A DNA stretch of 64,000 nucleotides from Cupriavidus sp. D384 (GCF_001652915.1 NZ_BBQI01000043.1:1-64000); one strand, 5' to 3'; shown: positions 8,072 through 17,735, counted from the first letter of the stretch. Notes: generated by a model from the sequence alone, not told the origin. Program-made: numbers and translations.

Positions 8072-9121
8072 ATGTCAGCCCTTCAAGAGTCCCCATCTAA
8101 TAGTCCCGCCTTGCGCACGCGGATCACCGACTTGTTTGGCATCGACTACCCGATATTGGGGGGAGGCTTGATGTGGCTGTCGGATGCCCGCTATGTGGCG
8201 GCCCTAGCCAATGCTGGCGCACTAGGATTTCTCACGCCCCGTTCCTTCGATGGTCTCGATGCATATCGCGCGGCACTCCAGAACTGCGTAAGGCTTGCCG
8301 GAGGGCGGCCCATCGGAGTCAACATCACGCAGTCCCGGCGCGCAAAAGAGAATGCGTCTGTCCATGCCTGGATTGACATTGCGCTCGAAGAAGGTGTTCG
8401 TTGCTTCGAGACAGTCGGGCCGTCACCGGACAGCTTGTTCACAAGAATCCACGCAGCCGGCGCGAAGGTAATCCACAAGTCTGCGTTTGTCGAACATGCG
8501 TTGAAAGCCGAACAGGTTGGCGCGGACGCCGTCGCTTTGGTCGGGTGTGAAGCCGGTGGACACCCCGGTACTAATGAGTTGCCTTCTTTCGTATCAGGAG
8601 CCTTGGCGCTCAGGCATCTGAAGGTTCCCATGGCATTGGGCGGCGGCATTGGAGACGGGCATCAGATCGCAGCAGCGCTGGCGCTCGGCGCTGATGCGGT
8701 CCTTATGGGTACGCGTCTTCTGGTTTCAGAGGAAATCTGGGCACACGATGACTACAAGCGCCATCTCGTTCGGCAGCCAGCCGAAGCCTCAACGGTCGCC
8801 TTACGTGCATCCGGTAATCCGTGGCGTGTGTTGAACAACGAGACGGTCCACGACATCGAGCAACTCGAAAAACACGGAGCCAGACAGTATGCGGAATTCG
8901 GAGCGCTCGCGACGGGTCGACTCGGCCGTGACCATTGCTACGCCCGTGGAGACTGGAGTACAGGACTCCTCTCTATGGGGCCCGCAATCGGTTTCGCCGA
9001 TGCAGTCGAGCCTGTGGAGAGCATTCTCATCCGCTTGATGACAGACGCACAAAAGGCTGTCACGCGACTTTCCGCAATGTCAGCAGCGACAGCAGAAATT
9101 GCGACAACGTTCCGGCAGTAG
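8072..9121 (+). CDS. FMN-dependent oxidoreductase of the nitronate monooxygenase (NPD) family
   Basis: The 349-residue TIM-barrel protein opens with the family hallmark YPILGGGLMW (26-35; usually YPIIQGPM in nitronate monooxygenases), has GCEAGGHPG at 158-166 and the phosphate-binding GGGI (190-193) and MGTR (212-215) motifs. The family includes nitronate monooxygenases, NADH:quinone reductases and enoyl-reductase FabK. The catalytic His of class I nitronate monooxygenases sits in the GGHPG motif. A nitro substrate is not indicated by the neighbours, so an enoyl-CoA or quinone reductase role is equally likely. A diverged paralogue lies at 51763-52767, also in an acyl-CoA operon. Confidence 0.85.
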   Translation: MSALQESPSNSPALRTRITDLFGIDYPILGGGLMWLSDARYVAALANAGALGFLTPRSFDGLDAYRAALQNCVRLAGGRPIGVNITQSRRAKENASVHAWIDIALEEGVRCFETVGPSPDSLFTRIHAAGAKVIHKSAFVEHALKAEQVGADAVALVGCEAGGHPGTNELPSFVSGALALRHLKVPMALGGGIGDGHQIAAALALGADAVLMGTRLLVSEEIWAHDDYKRHLVRQPAEASTVALRASGNPWRVLNNETVHDIEQLEKHGARQYAEFGALATGRLGRDHCYARGDWSTGLLSMGPAIGFADAVEPVESILIRLMTDAQKAVTRLSAMSAATAEIATTFRQ

Positions 9122-9143
9122 CGAAACATCGAGAAATTACCGC

Positions 9144-10682
9144 ATGAATTCGAATCTCACCATCCATTTTGGCGATCGCCAAGTCTCGGCTCAGGAATTG
9201 AGCTTGCGCGCCGACAAGGCGGCCTCAGGTTTCGCCGCCCTTGGGCTTAAGGCAGGCGACGCAGTGGCAGTCATGCTTCGAAACGACTTGCCGTACCTCG
9301 AAGCTATCCTGGCGCTAGATCGACTCGGCGTGCATTTGGTTGCTGTCAATTGGCATTTCAACGCCGATGAAGCTGCTTACATTCTTAAAGACTGCGAGGC
9401 GAAGGCATTCGTAGTGCACGCCGACCTACTTGCAGGCATCTCAGGAGCAGTCCCGACCGGGATGCAGGTCATCGTCGTCCCTACCCCCGACGAAATTTTG
9501 GAAGCCTACAAACTTCCCAGGTCGACTTACCCCGTGCCTGCCGGAATGCAATCGTGGCCTACCTGGCGAGACGGGTTTCCAGCATCCACGACTGCGCGTG
9601 TTCCCTCAGTCGGAAGTATGCTGTACACATCCGGCACAACGGGACGACCAAAGGGCGTTATGCGCCTGCCCGGCACGCCGCTCCAGCACGAAGGGTCCCT
9701 TCGTATACGCGCTATGGCGAGCCAAGCAAGACAAGGCATGCACTGTGCCATTGTCGGCCCGCTCTATCACGCCGGCCCGAACGCCGCAGCACGAGTCGCA
9801 CTTGAGTTGGCCGCAGACATCGTCATCCTGCCTCGCTTCGATGCCGAAGAATTGATGCAGGTCATTGAACGACATCGGGTCACCCATCTTTCATTGGTCC
9901 CCATTATGTTGGTGCGACTTCTGAAACTTCCGATGGAAACCCGGCAGCGATACAACACCTCGTCTCTCGAGAACGTAACGCATGGTGGCTCTCCGTGTGC
10001 ACCCGACGTTCGTCGAGCGATCATCGACTGGTGGGGACCAATCGTCAATGAGACATACGGTTCGACCGAAGCCGGTCTGGTGACCTTTGCAACATCGGCT
10101 GACTGGCTGTCACACCCTGGCACTGCCGGGAAGCCGTTTCCAGGAACAACTATCCGCGTCCTAGACGCCGAAGGTCGGCAGTTAAGCGCTGGCGAGGTAG
10201 GCGAGATCTATGTGAACACCGGAGACAATGCACTTCCATTTACCTACCGCAACAATGAGGCGCAACGGCGCGCAATCGAACGGGACGGCTACATCACCAA
10301 TGGTGACGTAGGGTACATGGACACAGATGGATACCTATATATCACCGACCGCAAACGTGACATGGTTATTTCGGGCGGCGTGAACATCTATCCCGCCGAA
10401 ATCGAACACGCTCTGGTGAGTAATCCAGAGGTCGCCGACTGTGCCGTTTTCGGGGTTCCAGACCCAGAGTTCGGAGAGGCGGTCGCCGCAGCGGTCGTGC
10501 GCGCACCAGGAAGCGCAATTACGGAGTCGGAAGTTAGAGATTGGCTACGACAGCGTATTGCCGGGTACAAGGTTCCACGCCTAGTGGAGTTCCATACAGC
10601 ATTGCCGCGAGACAGCATGGGAAAGGTCTTCAAGAATCAGCTTCGCGCACCGCATTGGGAACGCGTTGGGCGGGCGATCTGA
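9144..10682 (+). CDS. Acyl-CoA/aryl-CoA ligase (class I adenylate-forming enzyme)
   Basis: This 512-residue enzyme should activate a carboxylic acid to its CoA thioester with ATP. The P-loop LYTSGTTGRPKG is at 160-171, the adenine motif NETYGSTEAG at 302-311, the hinge region TDRKRDMVISGG at 401-412 and the C-terminal catalytic lysine in MGKVFK (Lys494). I chose ATG 9144 over an earlier in-frame start inside the flavin oxidoreductase gene. The fatty-acid or aromatic-acid class cannot be told apart by eye. It directly precedes the alcohol and aldehyde dehydrogenases, consistent with an alcohol-aldehyde-acid-CoA sequence, and ends in a TGATG overlap with the alcohol dehydrogenase gene. Confidence 0.9.
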   Translation: MNSNLTIHFGDRQVSAQELSLRADKAASGFAALGLKAGDAVAVMLRNDLPYLEAILALDRLGVHLVAVNWHFNADEAAYILKDCEAKAFVVHADLLAGISGAVPTGMQVIVVPTPDEILEAYKLPRSTYPVPAGMQSWPTWRDGFPASTTARVPSVGSMLYTSGTTGRPKGVMRLPGTPLQHEGSLRIRAMASQARQGMHCAIVGPLYHAGPNAAARVALELAADIVILPRFDAEELMQVIERHRVTHLSLVPIMLVRLLKLPMETRQRYNTSSLENVTHGGSPCAPDVRRAIIDWWGPIVNETYGSTEAGLVTFATSADWLSHPGTAGKPFPGTTIRVLDAEGRQLSAGEVGEIYVNTGDNALPFTYRNNEAQRRAIERDGYITNGDVGYMDTDGYLYITDRKRDMVISGGVNIYPAEIEHALVSNPEVADCAVFGVPDPEFGEAVAAAVVRAPGSAITESEVRDWLRQRIAGYKVPRLVEFHTALPRDSMGKVFKNQLRAPHWERVGRAI

Positions 10683-11890
10683 TGACCTCCACATCATACT
10701 TCGGGGTGGACCCAGGAAATTTCTCCATACATTGGCCCGGCGAGGCGCAATTCGGCCCTGGCTGTGTTGACAGCCTGGCGCAGTGGGCATCGGCGTGGAA
10801 CGTTCGCAAGCCGATTCTCATCAGCGATCAAGGCATCATCGATTCCGGCCTCCTCGCCCCAGTCCTCGAACTTCTTCGTGCGTCTGGTGCCGAGCCGGTG
10901 ATCTACGGCGGCGTCGAAGCCAATCCAACCATTAGCAACGTCGTGCTGGCAAAAGCCGTGTGGCACAGCCAGGATTGCGATGGACTCATTGCATTTGGCG
11001 GAGGCAGTGTAATCGACGTCTCCAAGATCCTGCTGGCCCATCTCTGCAGTGACGCCCCTATCGTTGACGTCCTTAAGGACGGGGATGCGCTATTGGTACG
11101 TCCGCTTCCTCCCTTTGCCGCTGTCCCTACGACGGCCGGCACTGGCAGTGAGAGTACGACCGCTGCACTGATCAAAGATGAGTTTGGTCGAAAGCATGTC
11201 ATGCGAAGCCGTCGCTGCCGTCCGCAGTGGATTGCTTTGGACCCGCGACTTACGCTCAGCGTGCCGCGGAGCGTTTCGGCCTGTACTGGATTCGATGTCG
11301 TTATGCACGCGCTAGGAGCTGCGACGAATCGCGCAAGCAATCCGCTTGGAGAAATTCTCGCCATCGACGCACTCTCCCGGTCGTTGCGTGCGCTCCCGAC
11401 TGTTCTGAACGATTTGAAAAACCTAGACGCTCGCACGGAATTAATGCTGGCGAGCTATCTTGCAGGCGTAGCGATGAGTCTGCGTGGCGTCGATGGGATA
11501 CATGGGCTATGCACACCGCTTGAATCAGTCGTTGAAGCACCACATGCTCATGTGCTCGCCGTCGTTTGCGAACCGCTCATGCGCTTTAACCTTGAAACAA
11601 TGGCTCCCTGCTACGCGAGACTGGCTGTTTCGTGCGGCATCGTCTCAGGTGAAACAAGTATCCGCGACCAAGCGCATAGCCTGATCGAGGCGATCTGTAA
11701 CCTTCGCGAGCTGGCCTGTCTCCCGCGCTCTTTGGATGACATTGGTGCAAATTTAGAAGCTATGCCTTCGGTCTACGAAGCCGCTCGAACCAACGCGTCC
11801 CTTCGCCTCAACGGCAGACAACTGTCACAAGACGACATCGTTACGGTCTATGCCGCCATGCGCGGTGCAAACCACAAAGAAAATTCATGA
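10682..11890 (+). CDS. Iron-containing alcohol dehydrogenase
   Basis: A 402-residue group III alcohol dehydrogenase. The NAD(P)-binding GGGSVID is at 106-112, PTTAGTGSES at 149-158, and the four metal ligands can be located: Asp205 and His209 (TGFDVVMHA), His274 (GIHG) and His288 (APHAH). It would oxidise an alcohol or reduce an aldehyde or semialdehyde. Maleylacetate reductases share this fold, but no ring-cleavage genes are adjacent. The ATG overlaps the ligase stop by one base, and the 3' end overlaps the alternative start of the aldehyde dehydrogenase gene by 4 nt, so the three are one translational unit. Confidence 0.88.
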   Translation: MTSTSYFGVDPGNFSIHWPGEAQFGPGCVDSLAQWASAWNVRKPILISDQGIIDSGLLAPVLELLRASGAEPVIYGGVEANPTISNVVLAKAVWHSQDCDGLIAFGGGSVIDVSKILLAHLCSDAPIVDVLKDGDALLVRPLPPFAAVPTTAGTGSESTTAALIKDEFGRKHVMRSRRCRPQWIALDPRLTLSVPRSVSACTGFDVVMHALGAATNRASNPLGEILAIDALSRSLRALPTVLNDLKNLDARTELMLASYLAGVAMSLRGVDGIHGLCTPLESVVEAPHAHVLAVVCEPLMRFNLETMAPCYARLAVSCGIVSGETSIRDQAHSLIEAICNLRELACLPRSLDDIGANLEAMPSVYEAARTNASLRLNGRQLSQDDIVTVYAAMRGANHKENS

Positions 11891-11901
11891 CTGGAGCCAC
11901 C

Positions 11902-13371
11902 ATGAATCCCGAATCCGTTCTGCGCCGAGAGACATATCCCTTGCTGATCAATGGCGAGGAACGCTTATCGGCAACCCGCGCAAGCTTTTCCGTGATTAAC
12001 CCGTCTTACGGCACACATCTTGCACATGTCGCCGAAGCCGACGTGTCCGATGTTGATGCCGCCGTCCAGGCCGCGCAGCACGCGTTCGATACCTACTGGA
12101 GCAGGACATCGGGTCGCGAGCGTAGTCGCTTGCTCAGGAAACTTGCTGACGCCCTCGACCGGCGACGCGAACAACTTGCCTGGCTTGAGACGTGGAACGT
12201 CGGTCGCCCCATCACCCTCACCAGGGCGGCTATGCAAACCATGCTCGACGGCATTGATTACGTCGCTGGCGTCTCTCAAGGCATTGGCGGCCAAACTCTC
12301 AATGTCGCGGATACGTCGGTTGTCAACTTTACGTTACGCGAGCCTTTTGGCGTAGTTGGCCTAATTCTTCCATGGAATTACCCGCTGACACTAACGATCA
12401 GCAAGCTGATGCCGGTACTCGCTGCGGGAAATACGGCCGTCATCAAGGCATCTGAGATTACGCCTCTTTCAAGCGTAGAGTTGGGCGCCGCAGTCCTTGA
12501 GGCAGGGTTCCCGCCAGGAGTAATCAATATTGTGCATGGGCCGGGCGCCACTGTTGGCCAAGCCTTGGTGGAGCATCCGCTTGTTGAGAGGATCTCTTTC
12601 ACCGGCGGCACTATAACGGGCAAGGCCATTTATCGCAGTGCAGCCGACCGAATCAAGCGCGTTACTCTCGAACTTGGAGGCAAATCGCCCCTCATTGTGT
12701 TTGCCGACGCCGATATCGACGCTGCGGTCAGCGTAGCTTTGCAGGATATCACTAAGAATACCGGGCAAATCTGCGTCGCTTGTACTCGCCTCCTCGTAGA
12801 AACGCCCATTGTGGACGTCTTCACTGAAAAGCTGCGTGACGCCTACCGGAAGATCCGCGTTGGATTACCGGAGCACGAGGATACCGAAATGGGTCCCGTC
12901 GTAAGTCGCGCGCAATATGAAAGGGTTAATCGTTGTATTGCTAACGGCCAAGAGGAAGGCGCAACTGCGGAGGTGATGATCGACCTTTCAGGCCGTGACG
13001 AACTGCGCAACGGCTTCTTCGTACCGCCAGTCCTCCTTACGGGAACGAATAACAAGATGACTGTGGTCCAAGATGAAATCTTCGGACCTGTCCAGGCATT
13101 GATGTCATTCACCGGCGAAGACGAGGCAGCTCGGATCGCAAACGACAGCCGTTATGGACTCGCTGGTGTTGTCTACACCCGCGATGCCGGACGGGCGATG
13201 CGAATGTGCAAAGCCCTGAAGATTGGAAATCTCGCCATCAACAACCCTATCAAGGCAACCGTGGATGCACCATTCGGCGGCTACAAGGAGTCGGGCCTTG
13301 GCAAAGAACGCGGCATCGACGCGATTCTCGAGAACACTCAGGTAAAGAACGTGCGTTTCTCGATGCGCTAA
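11902..13371 (+). CDS. NAD(P)-dependent aldehyde dehydrogenase
   Basis: The 489-residue protein oxidises an aldehyde to the acid. Key residues are visible: PWNYP at 157-161 with the conserved Asn159, FTGG at 233-236, general base Glu257 in LELGG and nucleophile Cys291 in GQICVACTR. GGAG 5 nt before ATG 11902 supports this start; an in-frame ATG at 11887 that overlaps the preceding stop is an alternative and adds five residues. Placed between an alcohol dehydrogenase and receptor genes, it may oxidise the product of the alcohol dehydrogenase or the aldehyde released by the putative aldolase at 5243. Confidence 0.9.
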   Translation: MNPESVLRRETYPLLINGEERLSATRASFSVINPSYGTHLAHVAEADVSDVDAAVQAAQHAFDTYWSRTSGRERSRLLRKLADALDRRREQLAWLETWNVGRPITLTRAAMQTMLDGIDYVAGVSQGIGGQTLNVADTSVVNFTLREPFGVVGLILPWNYPLTLTISKLMPVLAAGNTAVIKASEITPLSSVELGAAVLEAGFPPGVINIVHGPGATVGQALVEHPLVERISFTGGTITGKAIYRSAADRIKRVTLELGGKSPLIVFADADIDAAVSVALQDITKNTGQICVACTRLLVETPIVDVFTEKLRDAYRKIRVGLPEHEDTEMGPVVSRAQYERVNRCIANGQEEGATAEVMIDLSGRDELRNGFFVPPVLLTGTNNKMTVVQDEIFGPVQALMSFTGEDEAARIANDSRYGLAGVVYTRDAGRAMRMCKALKIGNLAINNPIKATVDAPFGGYKESGLGKERGIDAILENTQVKNVRFSMR

Positions 13372-13382
13372 CGCGACTCACA

Positions 13383-13406
13383 CCGTCGTCGCGACGACGA
13401 CGACGG
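13383..13406 (+). other. GC-rich hairpin between dehydrogenase and receptor genes
   Basis: CCGTCGTCG (13383-13391) pairs with CGACGACGG (13398-13406) across a 6-nt loop; a shifted register gives a perfect 16-bp palindrome at 13384-13399. It begins 12 nt after the stop codon and 28 nt before the next start. An A run, not a T run, follows, so it is more likely an mRNA processing or partial attenuation site than a terminator. Confidence 0.5.
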
Positions 13407-13433
13407 TACCTCATAAAAAAGAGGAGACAACCC

Positions 13434-14399
13434 TTGAAGTTTATTGCAACCATGCTGCTAGCTGCGGCAGGGGCGAGCTCATCGGTAACCTACGCCGAGC
13501 CAACCTTCCCCACCCGTCCAATCCGATTGCTTGTTGGCTTCGCCGCTGGTGGCATCACCGATATTACCGCGCGCCAAATTGCCTCTGGCATGAGTAAGGA
13601 ACTGGGTCAGCCGGTCGTCGTCGACAACCGTACTGGCGCCGGAGGAAACATTGCCACAGCGGAGCTTGCCCGCTCAAAGGCGGACGGATACACGCTCATG
13701 CTGGCCTCGCCGGGCCAACTGGTAGTGAATCCGTTGACTCAAAAGTCCATCGGGTTCGACCCAAAGACAGAGTTCACTCCCATTAGCCTCGTGAATGAGA
13801 GTCCCTTCGTCTTCGTCGTTCCCGCTACATCCAAGTTCTCGAACGTACCGCAGCTCGTCGCGTGGGGAAAAGCCAATGCCGGTAAGCTGACCTACGCATC
13901 CCCCGGTACAGGAACCACGATGCATATCGCGGCTGAGATGCTTCAGATCTTTAGCGGAATCAAGGCGGTCCACGTTCCCTATCGCGGAGGCTCCCAGGCA
14001 ACGAACGATCTGATTGCCGGCCGCGTGGATTTCATGATTGATAGTTTGGGCTCAGTCGCACAGCAAGTACGAGCGGGTCAACTCAAAGTACTGGCCACGG
14101 CTGGATCCAAACGTCTGGTCCAGTTCCCCGACACACCCACCTTAGCCGAAACTTACCCTGACTTCGTCGCGTCGTCTTGGCTGGGTCTGACAGGTCCGCC
14201 GAACTTGCCGCTGGCTACGGTATCGACTCTGGCAAAAGCTGTTGAACGCAGCGTGCGCGATCCGCGTTACGTCGCCAGCATCGAGCAGCGAGGAAGTACC
14301 GTTGCAACTCCTGGTCCAGAAGCATTTTCTCTGCATCTCAAGCAAGAACGAGATCGTGTCCAGCGCACTGTAGTTCGTGCGGGTATCCAACTGGATTGA
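13434..14399 (+). CDS. Bug-family (TctC) periplasmic receptor
   Basis: A 321-residue receptor whose signal peptide ends near TYA (about residue 21). Landmarks: AAGGITD at 37-43, DNRTGAGG at 64-71, ADGYTL at 83-88. The start is TTG, chosen because GAGGAG at 13421-13426 is 7 nt upstream and the signal peptide begins exactly there; the open frame continues upstream into the aldehyde dehydrogenase gene without a ribosome site. It is the second receptor of the 3874-15682 operon, so this cluster alone has three, probably for different or successively collected acids. Confidence 0.9.
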   Translation: MKFIATMLLAAAGASSSVTYAEPTFPTRPIRLLVGFAAGGITDITARQIASGMSKELGQPVVVDNRTGAGGNIATAELARSKADGYTLMLASPGQLVVNPLTQKSIGFDPKTEFTPISLVNESPFVFVVPATSKFSNVPQLVAWGKANAGKLTYASPGTGTTMHIAAEMLQIFSGIKAVHVPYRGGSQATNDLIAGRVDFMIDSLGSVAQQVRAGQLKVLATAGSKRLVQFPDTPTLAETYPDFVASSWLGLTGPPNLPLATVSTLAKAVERSVRDPRYVASIEQRGSTVATPGPEAFSLHLKQERDRVQRTVVRAGIQLD

Positions 14400-14405
14400 A
14401 CGTCC

Positions 14406-14438
14406 CTCAAGCTCGCGATTAATCCTTCGGAGCTTGAG
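14406..14438. other. Hairpin between two receptor genes
   Basis: CTCAAGCTC (14406-14414) and GAGCTTGAG (14430-14438) form a perfect 9-bp stem with a 15-nt loop, 7 nt after the receptor stop codon. No T tract follows. The rest of the 257-nt gap to 14657 holds no recognisable gene. Confidence 0.45.
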
Positions 14439-14656
14439 CACGAATCCAACGGCTTTATCGGAATGCAGGCAGCCCCCCTTTCGGAAGGCCAACGTTCTCG
14501 AGGCGGAATGAACGCCGCGCACAGCGAAGAATGAACGCAAAACCTCGCTTGGCGCCCGTTTAACCAATCCAAGCGCGGGGCGACCGCAGTTCAATGTAAG
14601 CCAGGGGCTGTCTCACCTTTACTGCAAGCCGCCCCCTCCTACTGAGGAGTATCCAG

Positions 14657-15682
14657 ATGAGCAAAGTCACCGAGTATCTCGTCGTCAGTACACCCAAAAT
14701 CCGTAGCGCTCTGCGCATAATCGCCTGCGTAATGGCAGCGACCACGCCAATGGTCGTACCCGCGGCCGATAGCTATCCTTCCAAGCCGGTACGGATTATC
14801 GTTCCCTACCCGGCTGGCGGCATGATCGACACCACCGCCCGCGCAGTAGCCAAAGGTCTGGCACTAAGGCTAGGCAAGCCCGTAGTCGTTGAAAACAAGC
14901 CCGGCGCAAGCGGAATCATCGGCACCGACTATGTGGCGAAGGCGAGTCCGGATGGCTACACCCTGTTGATGACACTCTCCACGCCAATCACAGCGAATGT
15001 CGCCCTATACCGAAAGCTGCCATACGACCCTCGGACAGACTTGCGAGCAGTTTCTGATATCGCCACCAGTCCTGGCGTGCTGGTAGTAAGTAACTCGCTT
15101 CCTGTTAAGTCTGTCAGTGAACTAATTTCGTACGCCAAGAATAATCCTCAGAAACTAAGGATGGGATCATGGGGCCTCGGTTCGTCTCCTCACCTGCTTC
15201 AGACATACCTGAATAAGACTTATGGAACGGACATTCTGCACGTCCCATACAAGGGAGAGGCACCACTAATTCTTGAACTATTGTCTGGTCAAATCAATGT
15301 TGCCATCGGTTCGACGTCCTCCCTTCGCCAACATATTGCCGCAGGTAAGATCCGTCCACTCGCGGTACTTGGATCGCGCCGTCTAAAGGCTTTGCCGGAC
15401 GTTCCAAGTATGGTCGAGTCGGGATATAGCGACACACCATTCCAGGTCCTTACGCTTACACCAACAACACTCATGACACCCGCCAAGACTCCGCCCGAGA
15501 TACTTTCGAAGGTTGGCAGAGAAGTCAGCAGCGTTGTGGGCAGTCCAGTGCTGCAGAAGATGTTCGAGGAATCCGGACAAGAGCCTCTAGGAAATACACC
15601 TCAACAAGCACAAATGGCCTATCAAACGTACTTACCCGTCATCCTCAAATTGACGGCGGACACGGGTGTGACGCTCGACTAG
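14657..15682 (+). CDS. Bug-family (TctC) periplasmic receptor
   Basis: A 341-residue receptor with a longer N terminus than its neighbours: about 20 polar residues precede the hydrophobic stretch, and the signal peptidase site is near PAA-DSY (37-40). Landmarks: YPAGGMID at 51-58, ENKPGASG at 79-86, SPDGYTL at 97-103 and VPYKGEAP in the middle. The sequence TGAGGAG ends 8-9 nt before the ATG, a good ribosome site. It closes the receptor pair upstream of the porin gene. Confidence 0.9.
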   Translation: MSKVTEYLVVSTPKIRSALRIIACVMAATTPMVVPAADSYPSKPVRIIVPYPAGGMIDTTARAVAKGLALRLGKPVVVENKPGASGIIGTDYVAKASPDGYTLLMTLSTPITANVALYRKLPYDPRTDLRAVSDIATSPGVLVVSNSLPVKSVSELISYAKNNPQKLRMGSWGLGSSPHLLQTYLNKTYGTDILHVPYKGEAPLILELLSGQINVAIGSTSSLRQHIAAGKIRPLAVLGSRRLKALPDVPSMVESGYSDTPFQVLTLTPTTLMTPAKTPPEILSKVGREVSSVVGSPVLQKMFEESGQEPLGNTPQQAQMAYQTYLPVILKLTADTGVTLD

Positions 15683-15865
15683 CGGTGTAGAAACCGCGTC
15701 CGCGCGCAAGCACGGTCCCAACCCCAGACGGCAGTGCCGTTCTGTCGATATGCCGGGGCTGAAGCATCAAGTTCAATCAAACAAAATTTCACAAAAGCTG
15801 CGGCTCACGCCCCCCGCGTAGGCGGCGTTCGCATTCGCGGCACAACCACGGAGGAGAAGTACCCA

Positions 15866-16909
15866 ATGAGGAAGCAGATTTTGGTCCTTTCAGCTGCAGT
15901 CATTACAGGGACAGGTCACGCACAATCTAGCGTCACGCTCTATGGCGTTACCGATATCGGGGTCGAGTATGTCAATAATCAGCCTGGCAGCGGGTCAAGC
16001 GCTGTACGCATGCAGTCCGGCAATTTCTCGGGAAATCGCTGGGGCCTTCGCGGAGTGGAAGATCTAGGCGGAGGACTAGCCGCAGTTTTCGGATTAGAAA
16101 GCGGCTTTAACCTCGACGATGGAAAGAGCGCCCAGGGAGGCAGACTATTTGGTCGCCAAGCGTGGGCTGGATTGAAGAGCCGCGTCGGAACTATCACCTT
16201 CGGACGCCACAGTACGCCCATCTATGACATCGGGGTGCAGTACGACCCGATGATCATCGCACCCCGGTATTCTATTGGAGTGCAGGACCCCGGATTTCAG
16301 TCGCGCGCGGATAATTCCGTCAAATACACCACGTCCGTGGGGCCGCTTACTGGCGTGGGATTTTACAGCTTTGGGGTCGACGGTACCGCCGGCGTTAATG
16401 GGGAGGTTCCCGGTCACAGCACCATTGGACGCGAGTACAGCTTCTCCCTGCAATATAGTTCAGGCCCTCTGTCCGTTGGCACTGTCTATGACGAGGTCGC
16501 AGGATCGACGTTAGCATCGATGAGCGATAGAACTCGACGAGCAGCCGTAGTCAGCACCTACGATTTTGGCAACACCATGGCCTACCTGGGATATCGATAC
16601 AAGTGGGCATCGGTGGCCAACGTCTCGAATACAGGGAATCTCTACTGGGCGGGTGCAAAGTGGCGGGGTAGCGGCGCATGGACATTCACCGGCGCAACAT
16701 ACTATCAGGACTTTCACGGTACGGGAGCCGATCCATGGCTCTTTGTGCTGTCCGGAGAATATGCCTTTTCCAAGCGCACCGACGTATACGTAAATGTCGC
16801 ATATGCGCTGAATAAGAGCGGCTCCACACTTGGCGTTGGCGGAGGCGATACTGTGCTAGCCGGTCGCAACCAAGTGGGAGTCGTCGCAGCGATCCGTCAT
16901 AAGTTCTGA
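15866..16909 (+). CDS. General outer-membrane porin (Burkholderiales OmpC-type)
   Basis: The 347-residue precursor has a 19-20 residue signal peptide (cut after GHA or GHAQ), the characteristic first strand SSVTLYGVTDIGVEY, alternating beta strands, a LFGRQAWAGL segment and a C-terminal strand ending in Phe (VAAIRHKF), the outer-membrane assembly signal. It matches trimeric 16-strand porins of Bordetella and Burkholderia. The start at 15866 follows GGAGGAG, 8 nt upstream; an earlier in-frame start at 15734 has no such site. Sited directly after three receptors, it would supply outer-membrane passage for the same substrates. Confidence 0.92.
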   Translation: MRKQILVLSAAVITGTGHAQSSVTLYGVTDIGVEYVNNQPGSGSSAVRMQSGNFSGNRWGLRGVEDLGGGLAAVFGLESGFNLDDGKSAQGGRLFGRQAWAGLKSRVGTITFGRHSTPIYDIGVQYDPMIIAPRYSIGVQDPGFQSRADNSVKYTTSVGPLTGVGFYSFGVDGTAGVNGEVPGHSTIGREYSFSLQYSSGPLSVGTVYDEVAGSTLASMSDRTRRAAVVSTYDFGNTMAYLGYRYKWASVANVSNTGNLYWAGAKWRGSGAWTFTGATYYQDFHGTGADPWLFVLSGEYAFSKRTDVYVNVAYALNKSGSTLGVGGGDTVLAGRNQVGVVAAIRHKF

Positions 16910-16938
16910 CAAGCCATCTTCCATGATTCGAATGGCGC

Positions 16939-16962
16939 CCCGCTCCGAAGCGTAGGAGCGGG
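16939..16962. terminator. Stem-loop between convergent porin and TetR genes
   Basis: CCCGCTCC (16939-16946) and GGAGCGGG (16955-16962) form a perfect 8-bp stem with an 8-nt loop, flanked by GGC and GCC that could extend it. It lies between two convergent genes. No clear T tract on either side, so termination is likely but not proven. Confidence 0.5.
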
Positions 16963-17003
16963 TGTGCCAGGAAACCTACCCCTCTGCACAGAATTCGTTG
17001 CTA

Positions 17004-17735
17004 TCACCAATGCAATCTTTCACTTCTCTCGGCCCATGAACCGCTGAAATCAGCGAATACCGAATAACCATGTCGTAGCATGGCCGCCCGGAAGGCCTCA
17101 GTATGATACGACAGCGGTTGCCCAAGAAACACACACTCATGGTGCAGAGCGAGAGCGAAGCCAAGTATGTCCGACACCAACCTTCCACCAACAGCTTCCT
17201 GTGGGATATGGCGCTGTTGAATCGCCTCGTCCACATGCTCGCACAGGAACAGTCTCCAACGCTCTACCGCAGCCTGCATCTCCTCCTGGAGCCACCCTTT
17301 TTGCTCCGACCTAACCTCGAGAACACAGCGCAGAATAATGCAACCGCGTGGAACTAACACGTACTCCCGCACCCAGAACTCAAGGATGCGGGTAAGCCGC
17401 TCGGCGCCCAATGGTACGGCGTAAGAAAACCCGCGCGCCTCGTCGATGAGGCGCCCAACATAGCCCTCCAATATCTCGGTCGCCAACTCTCTCTTCGATC
17501 CAAAATGCTGGTAAATCGCGCTTCGAGTAAAGCCCGCCGATGTGGTGACGTGCCGAATGGCGAAACCCTGGACGCCGTACCGCCGAAGTACCTCCTCCCC
17601 CGCCACTATCATCGAGTGGCGCGACGGGTGGGATCTGCTGCGCCTCTGATCCAGTGGGGATGAAACCCACTCTAGAGTACGACAGCTTGAGCTTCCACCA
17701 GCGATCTGAGACCCGCTTCGTCCACCCCACCCCAT
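17004..17735 (-). CDS. TetR/AcrR-family transcriptional regulator
   Basis: The helix-turn-helix lies in FAIRHVTTSAGFTRSAIYQHFGSKRELA and is followed by a 150-residue ligand domain with three cysteines. The start is unsure. From ATG 17735 the protein has 243 residues but overlaps the CaiB gene by 64 nt; ATG 17612 gives 202 residues and avoids overlap but leaves helix 1 without its usual basic lead-in, so an upstream or non-ATG start is preferred. It is the last gene of the minus-strand operon that begins at 28211 or at a promoter before 18940, and may regulate it. Confidence 0.8.
   Translation of the reverse strand: MGWGGRSGSQIAGGSSSCRTLEWVSSPLDQRRSRSHPSRHSMIVAGEEVLRRYGVQGFAIRHVTTSAGFTRSAIYQHFGSKRELATEILEGYVGRLIDEARGFSYAVPLGAERLTRILEFWVREYVLVPRGCIILRCVLEVRSEQKGWLQEEMQAAVERWRLFLCEHVDEAIQQRHIPQEAVGGRLVSDILGFALALHHECVFLGQPLSYHTEAFRAAMLRHGYSVFADFSGSWAERSERLHW

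Noticed and set aside
13206..13433. Upstream extension of the receptor gene into the aldehyde dehydrogenase gene
   Set aside because: A signal peptide must be N-terminal, and the TTG at 13434 has a good ribosome-binding site.
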